Source of the DNA: Thermomonospora echinospora
GTDB taxonomy: Bacteria > Actinomycetota > Actinomycetes > Streptosporangiales > Streptosporangiaceae
Direction: 5' to 3'
Assembly (NCBI RefSeq): GCF_900108175.1
Contig: NZ_FNVO01000007.1
Coordinates: forward strand, 282,684-346,683
DNA: 64,000 bases
This document shows positions 52,914 to 64,000 of this stretch, in pieces (within the stretch, counting starts at the first letter, position 1; each line of letters opens with the position of its first letter). The notes beneath the pieces were generated by a model. That model ran no database searches, was not told the DNA's origin, and worked only from the letters and a program-made list of their open reading frames with translations. The position numbers and the translations under genes are program-made.

Positions 52914-53921
52914 TCAGTCCCTCGCCTCCGGTGACGGGGTGGCCCAGGGCGACCCGGACGGGTCCGGGCTCCCACCGGGCGCGGCGGTGGGCGTGGACGC
53001 GGGCGTGGGTGTGGGGACGACCGTGGGCGTGGGCGCCGACTTCGGCTTGGGCGGCAGGACGGCGTCCCGCGGGTCCGACTTGGGCGGCGCGACCACCACG
53101 CCGACCACGTCCAGGGTCGTGAAGTGCACGAACGGGCGGACGTAGGCGGTGCGGGTGAGCGAGCCGAGGGACTGCTCGACGCGCTCGACGGTGCCGATCG
53201 GCACTCCCGGCACGTACGGGCGCTCGCCCTGCGAGCCGAGCGTCACCAACCGCTGGCCGGGCCGCAGCGCCGCGTTGGCGTTCAGCAGTTGGAAGCGCAG
53301 CGGGGTGGTGCCGCCGTTGCCCAGCCCGCGGCGGCCGGCACCCTGCACCACGCCGATCTCCTTGGAGTCCTCCAGCCGGCTGCCCACCGTGGAGGCCGCG
53401 TCGGTGGCCAGCAGCACGGTGGCGGTGGCCGGGCCGACCCGGGTGACCCGGCCGACCAGCCCGTCGGCGGTCATCACGGTCATGTCGGGGCGCACCCCGC
53501 TGCCGCTGCCGGCGTCGATGGTGACGGTGTCCTCCAGGCCCTGCCCGGCGGAGATCACCTGGGCCGGGACGATCTTGTAGCCGCCCAGGCCGGCCGAGCT
53601 CAGCAGCCGGTCCAGTTGGGCCGCCCGGTCGGCGTCGGTGCGGTGCGCACGCAACTGCTCGCGCAGCCGCTGGTTCTCGCGCTCCAGCCGGTCGGCGCGG
53701 CGGCGCTGGCCGGGCGCGTCGGTGATCGCGCCGAACGCGTTGCCGATCGGATGGACCACCGCGGCCGAGAACCGCTCGATCGGTCCGAAGACCGTCTCTC
53801 CCGCGCTGCGCAGTCCGCGCAGCGGCGAGCCGTCGCCACCGCGGTAGTCAACGGTGATCAGCACCAGCGCGGTGATCAGCAGAACGCCGAACACCGTGCG
53901 GGTACGCCGGGTGTCTCGCAC
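52914..53921 (-). CDS. mreC: rod shape-determining protein MreC
   Basis: A 335-residue protein. Membrane anchor at residues ~10-25, a coiled coil (~75-105, RADRLERENQRLREQLRAH) and the beta-barrel MreC domain (AQVISAGQGLEDTVTIDAGSGSGVRPDMTVMTADGLVGRV). The last ~55 residues are Pro/Thr/Ser-rich repeats (PTPTVVPTPTPASTPTAAP), an actinobacterial-type tail that may be glycosylated or span the wall. The start is GTG 53921 with GGGAGG upstream. Confidence 0.92.
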   Translation of the reverse strand: MRDTRRTRTVFGVLLITALVLITVDYRGGDGSPLRGLRSAGETVFGPIERFSAAVVHPIGNAFGAITDAPGQRRRADRLERENQRLREQLRAHRTDADRAAQLDRLLSSAGLGGYKIVPAQVISAGQGLEDTVTIDAGSGSGVRPDMTVMTADGLVGRVTRVGPATATVLLATDAASTVGSRLEDSKEIGVVQGAGRRGLGNGGTTPLRFQLLNANAALRPGQRLVTLGSQGERPYVPGVPIGTVERVEQSLGSLTRTAYVRPFVHFTTLDVVGVVVAPPKSDPRDAVLPPKPKSAPTPTVVPTPTPASTPTAAPGGSPDPSGSPWATPSPEARD

Positions 53922-54011
53922 CGCCGGGCCTCCCGTTCGTCTCCGGCCGCCGGAGGCGTGTCCCCTCTCGGCGTCCTCCCGTTCTCGGTTGTTCGAACTG
54001 GGGGCGTGTCG

Positions 54012-55046
54012 TCAGTGTCTGGGTTCGGGGACGAGGACCTCGCGCAGCGCCTCGAAGTCCTCCACGCACTTGCCGGTGCCGAGCACCACCGAGTCGAGCG
54101 GGTTGTCGACCAGGTGGATCGGCATCCCGGTCTCCTCGCGCAGCCGCTCGTCGAGGTTCTTCAGCAGCGCGCCGCCGCCGGTCAGCGCGATGCCGCGGTC
54201 CATGATGTCGCCGCTCAGCTCCGGCGGGCACTTGTCGAGGGTGGTCTTGACCGCGTCCACGATGGCGTTGACCTGCTCCTCGATGGCCCGGCGGACCTCC
54301 TCGGCGGAGATCACCACGGTCTTGGGCAGCCCGCTGACCAGGTCCCGGCCACGGATCTCGGCATGCGGCTCCTCGTCGGCCGAGGGGTAGGCCGAGCCGA
54401 TGGCCATCTTGATCTCCTCGGCGGTGCGCTCGCCGAGCATCAGGGAGTACTCCTTCTTGGAGAAGGCGATCACCGCCTGGTCCAGCTCGTCCCCGCCGAC
54501 CCGCACGGACTGGCTGGTGACGATGCCGCCCAGCGAGATGATCGCCACCTCGGTGGTGCCACCGCCGATGTCGACCACCATGTTGCCGGTCGGCTCGTAC
54601 ACCGGCAGCCCGGCGCCGATCGCGGCGGCCATCGGCTCCTCGATGATGTAGACCCGGCGGGCGCCGGCCTGGTAGCCGGCCTCCTTGACGGCGCGCTGCT
54701 CCACGCCGGTGATCCCGCTGGGCACCGCCACCACGATGCGCGGCTTGGCGAAGTGCCGCCGCTTGTGCACCTTCTGGATGAAGTAGCGCAGCATGCGCTC
54801 GGTGACGTCGAAGTCGGCGATCACACCGTCCTTGAGCGGGCGGACGGCCACGATGTTGCCGGGCGTGCGGCCGATCATCCGCTTGGCCTCGATGCCCACC
54901 GCGTGGATCTTGCCGGTGTTGGTGTTGATCGCCACCACGGAGGGCTCGTTGAGCACGATGCCGCGCCCGCGCACATAAACCAGCGTGTTCGCCGTGCCCA
55001 GGTCGACCGCCATGTCACGGCCGAGAAACGACAGCTTGTTACCCAT
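54012..55046 (-). CDS. mreB: rod shape-determining protein MreB (bacterial actin)
   Basis: A 344-residue actin homologue that scaffolds lateral wall synthesis, or sporulation wall synthesis in sporulating actinobacteria. [21 protein letters not shown] gives phosphate loop 1, [19 protein letters not shown] phosphate loop 2 and [18 protein letters not shown] the adenosine loop. ATG 55046 is used because the family begins MGN-x-FLGRDMA; the frame is open to ATG 55067. It is the first gene of mreB-mreC-mreD-mrdA-rodA. Confidence 0.95.
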   Translation of the reverse strand: MGNKLSFLGRDMAVDLGTANTLVYVRGRGIVLNEPSVVAINTNTGKIHAVGIEAKRMIGRTPGNIVAVRPLKDGVIADFDVTERMLRYFIQKVHKRRHFAKPRIVVAVPSGITGVEQRAVKEAGYQAGARRVYIIEEPMAAAIGAGLPVYEPTGNMVVDIGGGTTEVAIISLGGIVTSQSVRVGGDELDQAVIAFSKKEYSLMLGERTAEEIKMAIGSAYPSADEEPHAEIRGRDLVSGLPKTVVISAEEVRRAIEEQVNAIVDAVKTTLDKCPPELSGDIMDRGIALTGGGALLKNLDERLREETGMPIHLVDNPLDSVVLGTGKCVEDFEALREVLVPEPRH

Positions 55047-55292
55047 GAAGAAAGGGAGCCCTCTCATACTGGCGGACTGCAGAGCGGCATACCCATCGTA
55101 ACGCGCCGCATGCGGTTGAGGCAGACGCCGGGCCGCCCCGCCGTGCCCGAATAATCGCGGAAGGCCGAGTGAATTTCACGACGACACGCGAACGTGCGCC
55201 GACCCGCCCGGCACGACCCACATGCGCCGGATCGACCCGACGCGTCCGGTGGATGTCCGAACATACCGGGCACGGTCTCCCCATGGGACACG

Positions 55293-55326
55293 GACGCGGG
55301 CGCGCGGACCCCCGCACGCCCGCGTC
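55293..55326 (-). terminator. hairpin terminator after ndk
   Basis: A 10-bp stem (55293-55302 with 55317-55326) with a 14-nt loop lies just after the ndk stop. The 288-bp stretch 55047-55334 otherwise holds only the mreB promoter region (TACGAT on the minus strand at 55094-55099). Confidence 0.6.
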
Positions 55327-55334
55327 GCCCGGCG

Positions 55335-55745
55335 TCAGCCCAGCTCGGGGAAGAACAGCTTGACCTCGCGGGCGGCCGACTCCGGCGAGTCGGAGCCGTG
55401 CACGATGTTCTCACCGATCTCCAGGGCGTGGTCGCCCCGGATGGTGCCGGGGGCCGCCTTGACGGGGTCGGTGGCGCCGGCCAGCGCGCGGAACGCCTCG
55501 ATCGCCCGCGGGCCCTCCACGACCATCGCCACCAGCGGGCCGCCGGTGATGAAGTCGACCAGCTCGCCGAAGAACGGACGCTCACGGTGCTCGGCGTAGT
55601 GGTCCTCGGCGGTCTCCCGGGACAGCGTGCGCAGCTCCAGCGCGACGATGTTCAGGCCCTTGCGCTCGATCCGCGAGATGACCTCGCCGACGACACCGCG
55701 GCGGACACCGTCGGGCTTGACCAGGACAAGAGTGCGCTCGGACAC
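55335..55745 (-). CDS. ndk: nucleoside diphosphate kinase
   Basis: A 136-residue NDK that transfers the gamma-phosphate from ATP to NDPs through a phospho-His. [20 protein letters not shown], the [11 protein letters not shown] strand, [21 protein letters not shown] and the catalytic His in [20 protein letters not shown] are all present. The length is standard. The start is GTG 55745, with GGAG upstream. It lies between mreB and the folC/DUF4233 pair, the usual actinobacterial order. Confidence 0.97.
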   Translation of the reverse strand: MSERTLVLVKPDGVRRGVVGEVISRIERKGLNIVALELRTLSRETAEDHYAEHRERPFFGELVDFITGGPLVAMVVEGPRAIEAFRALAGATDPVKAAPGTIRGDHALEIGENIVHGSDSPESAAREVKLFFPELG

Positions 55746-56146
55746 GACAGGGATCTCCTCATAGCCTTGGTTGGGATGCTCATGCGCCCCCGGCCGGGTC
55801 CGACCGGGACGGCGCGCAATCACTGCTGCGCGCGAAGCCTACCCGGATCCCCGGCAGGCGGCTCACCGGCGGCGCGCGCCCGACGTCCCGGGGCGGTCCG
55901 CCCCGGACCGGCCGGCCGGGGTGGTACGGGCGGCCACGGCCGGTCCCCCGCCATACGGGACCGGGGAACCGGCGGCGGCCACGCGGCTCCGTCACGGACG
56001 ACGCCGCAGACCGATGATGACCGGTCCGCCCGCCATCGCGGCGGAGCCGTGCGCGCCAAAGTCCGGGCATTCCTTGATGTCCGGGCCGGGCGGCTTTCCA
56101 GAAGCATCGATTCCCGCAGACGCCCGCTTTCACGGCACCGGGAAAA
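55746..56146. other. 401-bp gap between DUF4233 and ndk
   Basis: No gene is supported. It holds the ndk promoter region and a hairpin (CCGGTCCC 55940-55947 with GGGACCGG 55957-55964). Open frames here are Arg/Pro-rich shadows. Confidence 0.55.
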
Positions 56147-56494
56147 CTACCGTGCCCCGGCGTTCTCCACCTTGCGGCCGAGCCAAATCGCGGTAACCCA
56201 GAGCGCGCCGAAAAGGGCGCCGAGGAAGAACATCGTGCCAACCATGAATCCGGCCGCGACCATCAGCACCTGCAGCACGCTGCCCGCCGCGACCGCCCAT
56301 CGGCGGCGCACCATTCCGGCCAGCAGCAGGCACAGCACCGCCAGCCCGCCGCACACCGGCCCAGCGATCCGGGCGTCCACCTGCTGCACCGTCACGGCCA
56401 CCGGGATCGCCAGCCCGATCACCACCGCCTCGCTGGCCAGCACCGCCGCCAGCAGCGACGTCGGCTTCGGCGGCCGTCCCGGCTGCCCGCTCAT
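56147..56494 (-). CDS. DUF4233 membrane protein
   Basis: A 115-residue protein with four hydrophobic segments (LLAAVLASEAVVIGLAIPVAV, PVCGGLAVLCLLLAGMV, AVAAGSVLQVLMVAAGFMVGTMFFLGALFGALWVTAIWLG). DUF4233 follows folC in most actinobacteria. Function is unknown. The start is ATG 56494, overlapping the folC stop by 4 bp (ATGA). Confidence 0.9.
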   Translation of the reverse strand: MSGQPGRPPKPTSLLAAVLASEAVVIGLAIPVAVTVQQVDARIAGPVCGGLAVLCLLLAGMVRRRWAVAAGSVLQVLMVAAGFMVGTMFFLGALFGALWVTAIWLGRKVENAGAR

Positions 56495-57906
56495 CGGTCC
56501 TCCCCCACGCGCAGCAGCGTGCGCGCCTCGCCCGCGGTGACCACCGACCCGGTGATCAGCACTCCCGCGCCCTGGTGCTCACCGGTCTCCTCGGCCAGCC
56601 CGATCGCCCGGTCGATCGCGTCGTCCAGCCGGTCGGCCACGTGCACCCGCTCGGCGCCGAAGATCCCCGCGGCCAGCTCCGCCAGCTCGGCCGGCGGCAT
56701 CGACCGCGGAGTGGAGTTGCGGGTGACGATCAGCTCGGCCAGCACCGGTTCGAGCTGCTCCAGCATCCCGGTCACGTCCTTGTCGGCGGCGGCGGCCAGC
56801 ACCCCGACCAGCCGGGTGAAGCCGAACTCCTCGGTGACGGCGGCCACCGTGGCGGCCATGCCCATCGGGTTGTGCGCCGCGTCCAGCAGCACGGTCGGCC
56901 CGGTACGGGCGACCTCCAGCCGACCGGGCGAGGTCGCCTTGGCGAACGCCGAGCGCACCAGCGCCGGATCCAGCCGCCCGTCGCCGCCCTCGAAGTCCTC
57001 GCCCGCCGCGATCCTGGTCGCGGCGGCCAGGTCGCCCCCGGTCCGCGAGGGCATCCCACTGGCGAACGCCTCCACCGCCGCCAGCGCGCACGCGGCGTTG
57101 CCCGCCTGGTGCTCGCCGAACAGCGGCAGAAAGATCTCCTCGTACACCCCGTGCAGGCCCTGCAGCCGCAGCAGTTGGCCGCCCACCGCCAGGTCGCGGC
57201 CGAGCACCCCGAATTCCAGGCCCTCGCGCGCCGCGGTGGCCCCAACCTCCACGACCCGGCGCAGCAGCACCTCGGCGGCGGCCAGCGGCTGCTGCGCCAG
57301 CACCGCGACCGCGCCCTCCTTGATGATCCCGGCCTTCTCGGCCGCGATGTCCTCGATGGTGGGGCCCAGGTGGCGGGTGTGGTCCAGGCCGATCGGCGTG
57401 ACCACCGCCACCGTCCCGTCGGCCACGTTGGTGGCGTCCCAGACGCCGCCCATGCCGACCTCGACCACCGCCACGTCCACCGGGGCGTCGGCGAAGGCCG
57501 CGTACGCCATGGCGGTCAGCACCTCGAAGTACGACAGCCGCCGCTCGTGCTTGCCGTCCACCAGTTCCAGGTAGGGCGCCACGTCCCGGTAGGTGGCGAC
57601 GAACGCCTCCGCCGAGATCGGCTCCCCGTCGATCAGGATGCGCTCACGCATCGTGGTCAGGTGCGGGCTGGTGGACAGCCCGGTCCGCAGCCCGCGCTCG
57701 CGCAGCAGCGCCTCGATCATCCGGGCGGTGCTGGACTTGCCGTTGGTGCCGGTTATGTGGATCACCGGATAGGCGCGCTGGGGCTGCCCCAGCACGTCCA
57801 TCAGGTCCTCGATGCGGGCCAGGGAGGGATCGAAGTCCCACTCCACACCCCGGGCCATGATCGCGGCGACGACGGACTGGTACTCGGTGAGCTGCGGTTC
57901 CGACAC
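56491..57906 (-). CDS. folC: folylpolyglutamate synthase / dihydrofolate synthase
   Basis: A 471-residue Mur-ligase-fold enzyme that adds glutamate to dihydropteroate and folates. The P-loop is VIHITGTNGKSSTARMIEALL, STSPHLTTMRERI is the omega loop, VVEVGMGGVWDATNV and IGLDHTRHLGPTIEDIAAEKAGIIK hold the metal and carbamate-Lys region, and VLLDAAHNPMGM starts the C-terminal domain. The start is GTG 57906; TAGGCT 6 nt upstream suggests a leaderless mRNA. Operon with DUF4233. Confidence 0.95.
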   Translation of the reverse strand: MSEPQLTEYQSVVAAIMARGVEWDFDPSLARIEDLMDVLGQPQRAYPVIHITGTNGKSSTARMIEALLRERGLRTGLSTSPHLTTMRERILIDGEPISAEAFVATYRDVAPYLELVDGKHERRLSYFEVLTAMAYAAFADAPVDVAVVEVGMGGVWDATNVADGTVAVVTPIGLDHTRHLGPTIEDIAAEKAGIIKEGAVAVLAQQPLAAAEVLLRRVVEVGATAAREGLEFGVLGRDLAVGGQLLRLQGLHGVYEEIFLPLFGEHQAGNAACALAAVEAFASGMPSRTGGDLAAATRIAAGEDFEGGDGRLDPALVRSAFAKATSPGRLEVARTGPTVLLDAAHNPMGMAATVAAVTEEFGFTRLVGVLAAAADKDVTGMLEQLEPVLAELIVTRNSTPRSMPPAELAELAAGIFGAERVHVADRLDDAIDRAIGLAEETGEHQGAGVLITGSVVTAGEARTLLRVGEDR

Positions 57907-57978
57907 GCCAAAAGCCTACTCACCCAAGGGGCGCACGCGGACCGAGCCGTAGGGGCCCGCGCGCGCCCGCGGGTGCGG

Positions 57979-60588
<2,610 letters not shown>

Positions 60589-60803
60589 GGACTCAGAGTC
60601 TACGGTCGCCGAAGAGCCCGAATGCGCAGACCTGTAGATCGCCCCGGCCGCGCGACGCCGCCGCCGGGCCGCCGGGCCGCATCGGAGATCGAACCCTCCC
60701 CACCTCGGATGCGTCACAATGTTCACCGAAACAGGCTCTTCGCACCAATGATCGCAAACGTCTCGCCGCGGCTCCCAGGACCGGCGGGCGCTGAGGAGAA
60801 CTG

Positions 60804-61646
60804 ATGAGCGGTTGGAACCCCCCGCCAGGCCAGGGCGGCGACCCCTACGGGGGTCCCCCCGGCCCCGGCCAGCAGCCCGGCTACGGACCTCCCCCCGGCG
60901 GCCAGGTCCCCCCGTACGGCCAGCAGCCGCCGTACGGGCAGCAGCCCCCGGCTTACGGCCAGCAGCCTCCCGCGTATGGGCAGCAGCCCGGCTACGGCCC
61001 GCCCGGCACCCCGCCCCCGTTCCCGCAGCCGGCGCCGCCGCGCCGCGGTCCCGGCGCAGGCCTGATCATCGCGCTGGTCGGCGGCGGGGTGGTGCTGGTG
61101 CTGATCCTGGTGGTCGTCGTCGTGGCGATCGGCTCCGGGAGCAAGCACACCATCACCACCCCGCCCTCGGCCGGCGGGCTGACCCGCAACCACGCCGCCG
61201 AGAGCGAGCTGAGCTCACAGATCAGCCAGCAGCGCTCGGTGATGCAGCGGTCGGCCGGCTACCGGCTGGACGACCTGAAGACCGCGGTGTACGGCACCGG
61301 CACCCAGCGGTACCTGTTCATGGGCGGCACCGGCAACATCGAAAGCCCCGACGACTTCGTGGACAACTTCCGCAAGTCAGCCACCTCCGGCAGCTCCAGC
61401 CTGGTCAACACCACCGTCAACGAGCTCGACGACGCGGGCGGGGACGGCGTGGGCGTGTGCGCGGAGATCCGCTCCACCGCCGGCACCAGCTCGACCACCA
61501 GCGCGCTGTGCGCCTGGGCCACCGACTCCTCCTTCGGGGCCGTCTTCCCGGCCCCGGACCGGGCCTCGGTGACCTCGTCCACCAGCTACAGCGCCTCCGA
61601 GGTCGCCGACGTGATGCGGCGCCTGCGCGGCGACGTCGAGGACTGA
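60804..61646 (+). CDS. Pro/Gln/Tyr-rich single-pass membrane protein
   Basis: A 280-residue protein. Residues 1-80 are low-complexity with repeated [12 protein letters not shown] units. A transmembrane segment follows (residues ~86-110, [26 protein letters not shown]). The external part (~115-280) has one or more domains with [30 protein letters not shown] and two Cys (VCAEI, ALCAW) that could form a disulfide. Such Pro-rich cytoplasmic tails with an external domain are common in actinobacteria; function is unknown. The start is ATG 60804 with GAGGAG. Divergent from valS. Confidence 0.8.
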   Translation: MSGWNPPPGQGGDPYGGPPGPGQQPGYGPPPGGQVPPYGQQPPYGQQPPAYGQQPPAYGQQPGYGPPGTPPPFPQPAPPRRGPGAGLIIALVGGGVVLVLILVVVVVAIGSGSKHTITTPPSAGGLTRNHAAESELSSQISQQRSVMQRSAGYRLDDLKTAVYGTGTQRYLFMGGTGNIESPDDFVDNFRKSATSGSSSLVNTTVNELDDAGGDGVGVCAEIRSTAGTSSTTSALCAWATDSSFGAVFPAPDRASVTSSTSYSASEVADVMRRLRGDVED

Positions 61647-61706
61647 CGCCGCCGGCCGCGGACACGGACGCGGCCCGATCGGCCGGCGCCGGAAGATGAC
61701 CGGAAC

Positions 61707-61742
61707 CGGAAGGGGACGGCGGTGAACCGCCGTCCCCTTCCG
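61707..61742. terminator. 16-bp perfect stem terminator
   Basis: 61707-61722 pairs with 61727-61742 around a TGAA loop, 60 bp after the preceding stop codon. Confidence 0.82.
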
Positions 61743-61857
61743 TGCGTCTCATAGGGCTACGGGGATTTCCCGGCGCGGAGGTGACACCTGTCCCGTGACC
61801 TAGGGACGCGTCCTACCCGAGAGTCGACCGCAAGCGTTGACCTGACGGGAGGATTCC

Positions 61858-63888
61858 ATGCGGGTGGTGGTCACCCTGGTGCGCCTCGTCGCCGCCACCA
61901 CCCCTGTGCTGATCGGCTGCTCGTACGCGCTGCGGCTGGGTGCGCCGGGGCCGCTGTGGGGGCCGGGAGCCGTCGTCGGGTCGGTGTTCCCCGCGGTGGG
62001 GGCCTTCCTGCTCACCTACCGGCCCCGGCTGTGGGCCGGCTGGCTGATCTGGGGCGGCGGAACGGTGATCGCCGGCTACGAGGTGCTGCGGCAGATCGCC
62101 TACTGGCTGCACGCGGGAGGACATGAGCAGGCGGCCGCCACGGTCGGCTGGAGCTACGCCTGGCTGGGACAGTTCGGGCTGTACCAGCTGCTCGGGGTGC
62201 TGTTCCTGTACCCCGACGGGCACCTGCCGTCCCCGCGCTGGCGGCCGCTGCTGGTGGCGGCTGCCTGGCTGCCGGTGCTGCCCGCCCTGTACGTGGCCTT
62301 CGACCCCGGACCGGTGGGCCCCGGGGCGGCGCCCAACCCGTACGCCTGGGACGCGCTGGAGCCGCTGAGCGGCATCGCCGACCCGCTGCGGCGGCTGGGC
62401 TGGCTGATCCCGGTGGGGTGCGGCGCGGTGGCGCTGTTCCTGCGGTACCGGCGGGGATCACGAGACCTCCGCCGGCAGATCCTGTGGGCCGCCTATCCGG
62501 GGTCGCTGCTGGTGACGACCGAGCTGCTGGTTCCCGACACCCCGCCGTTTCGCGCGTTCCAGGCGGTGGTGCTGCTGGCGCTGCCGGTGGCGGTCGCGGT
62601 GGGGCTGCTGCGCTACCGGCTCGGTGACATCGACCTGATCATCAACCGGACGCTGGTGTACGGGCTGCTGGTGGCGGTGATCGGCGCGGTGTACTTCGGG
62701 CTGACCGGGATCACCGGGATGATGTGGGCCGACGGTGCGGAGGAGGCCAGGGTGGCCGCACTGGTCTGGGCGTTCACGGCGGGGGCGCTGTTCCACCCGC
62801 TGCGCGTCCGGCTGCAGCGCGGCGTGGACCGGCTGCTGCGAGTGGAGCGCGACCCGTACCTGCTGGCCGACCGGCTCAGCCGCACCGTCCAGGAGGCGCC
62901 CGGCCCGGCGGAGGCGCTGCGCACCGCGGTCGCGACCGTCCGCGAGACGCTGCGGGTGCCGGGGGCCGCCGTGGAGGTCGTCCGCGGCCCCGGCGAGCCG
63001 AAGGTCTACCGCGCCGGCGAGCTGGGCGAGCACCCCCACTCGGTGCCGCTGGTGTGGCACGGCGAGCCGGTGGGGCGGATGCTGGTGGCCCGCCCCGACA
63101 CCCTGCGGCACCGGATCGACGCACGGCTGCTGGGCACCCTGGCGGTGCACCTGGCCGACGTCGCGCACGCGGTGCGGCTGACCGACGACCTGCAGCGTTC
63201 CCGGGAACGGATCCTGGCCACCCGGGAGGAGGAGCGGCGGCGGCTACGGCGGGACCTGCACGACGGGCTCGGGCCCACGCTGGCCAGCCTGGCCATGTCG
63301 CTGGACGCCGCCCGGCTCACCCTGGCCCGCGACCCCGGAAAGGTAGAGCCGCTGCTGGCCGAGCTGCGCGACCGGTTGGCCACCTCGATCGGGGACATCC
63401 GGGACCTGGTCTACGGGCTGCGCCCGCCCGCGCTGGACGACCTGGGCCTGGAGGCCGCCATAAAGTCGCTGGCCGACCGCTGCGCCGGCCGGGTGGACGT
63501 GCGCTTCGACGGCGACCCGGACGGCCTGCCGGCGGCGGTGGAGGTCGCCGCGTACCGGATCGTCCAGGAGGCGCTGACCAACATCGCCCGGCACTCGCGG
63601 GCGAGCACCGCGCTGGTCCTGCTGCACAGGACCGACGAACTGCACATCACGGTGGCCGACTCCGGGGTGGGGCTGCCCGCCACGCTGCGGGCGGGCGTCG
63701 GGCTGAACTCCATGCGGGAGCGGGCCGCCGAGCTGGGCGGCAGCTTCACGATCATGCCCCGTGGCGGCGGCGGCACCCTCGTGACGGCCCGGCTGCCGCT
63801 GACCGTCCCCGCCGGCCGCCCCGAAGACCCGCCGCCCGCCCACGACGCCCCGGGCGGGACGAATGAGACAAAGGTGAGCATGACATGA
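61858..63888 (+). CDS. NarL-type sensor histidine kinase with multi-pass membrane sensor
   Basis: A 676-residue kinase. The first ~310 residues hold about eight to nine membrane segments. A GAF-like region (~345-440) precedes the HisKA_3 domain with REEERRRLRRDLHDGLGPTLASLAMSLD (phospho-His in DLHDGLGP), and the ATPase domain has EALTNIARHSRAS, VADSGVGL and GLNSMRERAAELGG. The start is ATG 61858 with GGGAGGATT. Upstream, GGACGCGTCC (~61804-61813) is a 10-bp palindrome. It overlaps the response regulator gene by 4 bp. Confidence 0.92.
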   Translation: MRVVVTLVRLVAATTPVLIGCSYALRLGAPGPLWGPGAVVGSVFPAVGAFLLTYRPRLWAGWLIWGGGTVIAGYEVLRQIAYWLHAGGHEQAAATVGWSYAWLGQFGLYQLLGVLFLYPDGHLPSPRWRPLLVAAAWLPVLPALYVAFDPGPVGPGAAPNPYAWDALEPLSGIADPLRRLGWLIPVGCGAVALFLRYRRGSRDLRRQILWAAYPGSLLVTTELLVPDTPPFRAFQAVVLLALPVAVAVGLLRYRLGDIDLIINRTLVYGLLVAVIGAVYFGLTGITGMMWADGAEEARVAALVWAFTAGALFHPLRVRLQRGVDRLLRVERDPYLLADRLSRTVQEAPGPAEALRTAVATVRETLRVPGAAVEVVRGPGEPKVYRAGELGEHPHSVPLVWHGEPVGRMLVARPDTLRHRIDARLLGTLAVHLADVAHAVRLTDDLQRSRERILATREEERRRLRRDLHDGLGPTLASLAMSLDAARLTLARDPGKVEPLLAELRDRLATSIGDIRDLVYGLRPPALDDLGLEAAIKSLADRCAGRVDVRFDGDPDGLPAAVEVAAYRIVQEALTNIARHSRASTALVLLHRTDELHITVADSGVGLPATLRAGVGLNSMRERAAELGGSFTIMPRGGGGTLVTARLPLTVPAGRPEDPPPAHDAPGGTNETKVSMT

Positions 63889-64000
63889 CAGCAGACGACG
63901 TCCGGGTCCTCATCACCGATGATCACCCCATGTTCCGGCAGGGGCTGCACGGGTTGCTGGAAGCGCTGGGGATCGACGTGGTGGGCCAGGCCGAAAGCGG
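63885..64000 (+). CDS. NarL/LuxR-family response regulator (5' part)
   Basis: The first 38 codons of a response regulator; the gene continues past the window. RVLITDDHPMFRQGLHGLLE is the receiver-domain start with the acidic pair at residues ~11-12. ATG 63885 overlaps the kinase stop (ATGA). The kinase type (HisKA_3) predicts a C-terminal LuxR helix-turn-helix. Confidence 0.9.
   Translation, partial: MTADDVRVLITDDHPMFRQGLHGLLEALGIDVVGQAES

Overview
The window is about 70% G+C or more, very gene-dense, and reads as a chromosomal segment of a high-GC actinobacterium. Evidence for this: GTG starts are frequent; many genes have a TANNNT hexamer 5 to 8 nt before the start codon, as leaderless actinobacterial mRNAs do; strong G+C hairpins separate convergent genes; and several families are typical of actinobacteria (KstR2-like TetR, PucR regulators, DUF4081 acetyltransferase, DUF4233 protein, TAP-like secreted hydrolases, SigE-family sigma factor). 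The gene set fits the Streptosporangiales/Thermomonosporaceae (Actinomadura-like), but that placement is an inference. No tRNA, rRNA, CRISPR array, transposase or phage gene was seen.

Region 1 (1-12.8 kb) is accessory metabolism. It holds the 3' end of a fused PcaD-PcaC protein, a PTH2-type peptidyl-tRNA hydrolase, a membrane protein, a HAD phosphatase, an SHMT-fold enzyme, a KstR2-like repressor, a Dabb protein and flavodoxin pair, a beta-lactamase-fold esterase, endonuclease V, a steroid-type SDR, and an amidase divergent from its own TetR. Four 14-bp sites resembling the KstR2 operator lie around the repressor and before the SDR. An 818-bp gap at 11,963-12,780 holds a small-transcript locus: a minus-strand terminator with a U-tract, a leaderless 19-codon ORF, a 40-codon ORF and a 34-bp direct repeat.

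Region 2 (12.8-25.7 kb) holds a 1114-residue secreted protein (PA14, beta-propeller, two carbohydrate-binding modules, DUF1080), an OmpR/EnvZ-type two-component pair, a PaaI thioesterase, a PucR regulator divergent from two overlapping SDR genes (the second has lost its catalytic Tyr and Lys), a DUF4870 protein, a cyclase, a HipA-like kinase overlapping a DUF3037 partner, and a GNAT protein.

Region 3 (25.7-33.2 kb) has two tandem secreted TAP-like hydrolases beside the MEP-pathway/site-2-protease cluster ispG-rseP-dxr.

Region 4 (33.5-46.8 kb) is mixed: GNAT, HdeD-like protein, a small Cys-pair protein followed by two strong hairpins, an orphan PotD-like binding protein, an mmsA-aminotransferase operon with a nearby PucR regulator and phhB, a YbdK-type carboxylate-amine ligase, a SigE-family sigma factor translationally coupled to a membrane-anchored beta-propeller protein, and an SDR.

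Region 5 (46.9-64 kb) is the cell-shape and housekeeping block: TIGR03960 radical SAM protein, rodA, mrdA, mreD, mreC, mreB, ndk, DUF4233, folC and valS, all on the minus strand. It is followed on the plus strand by a Pro/Gln-rich membrane protein and a NarL-type two-component system whose response regulator runs off the window.
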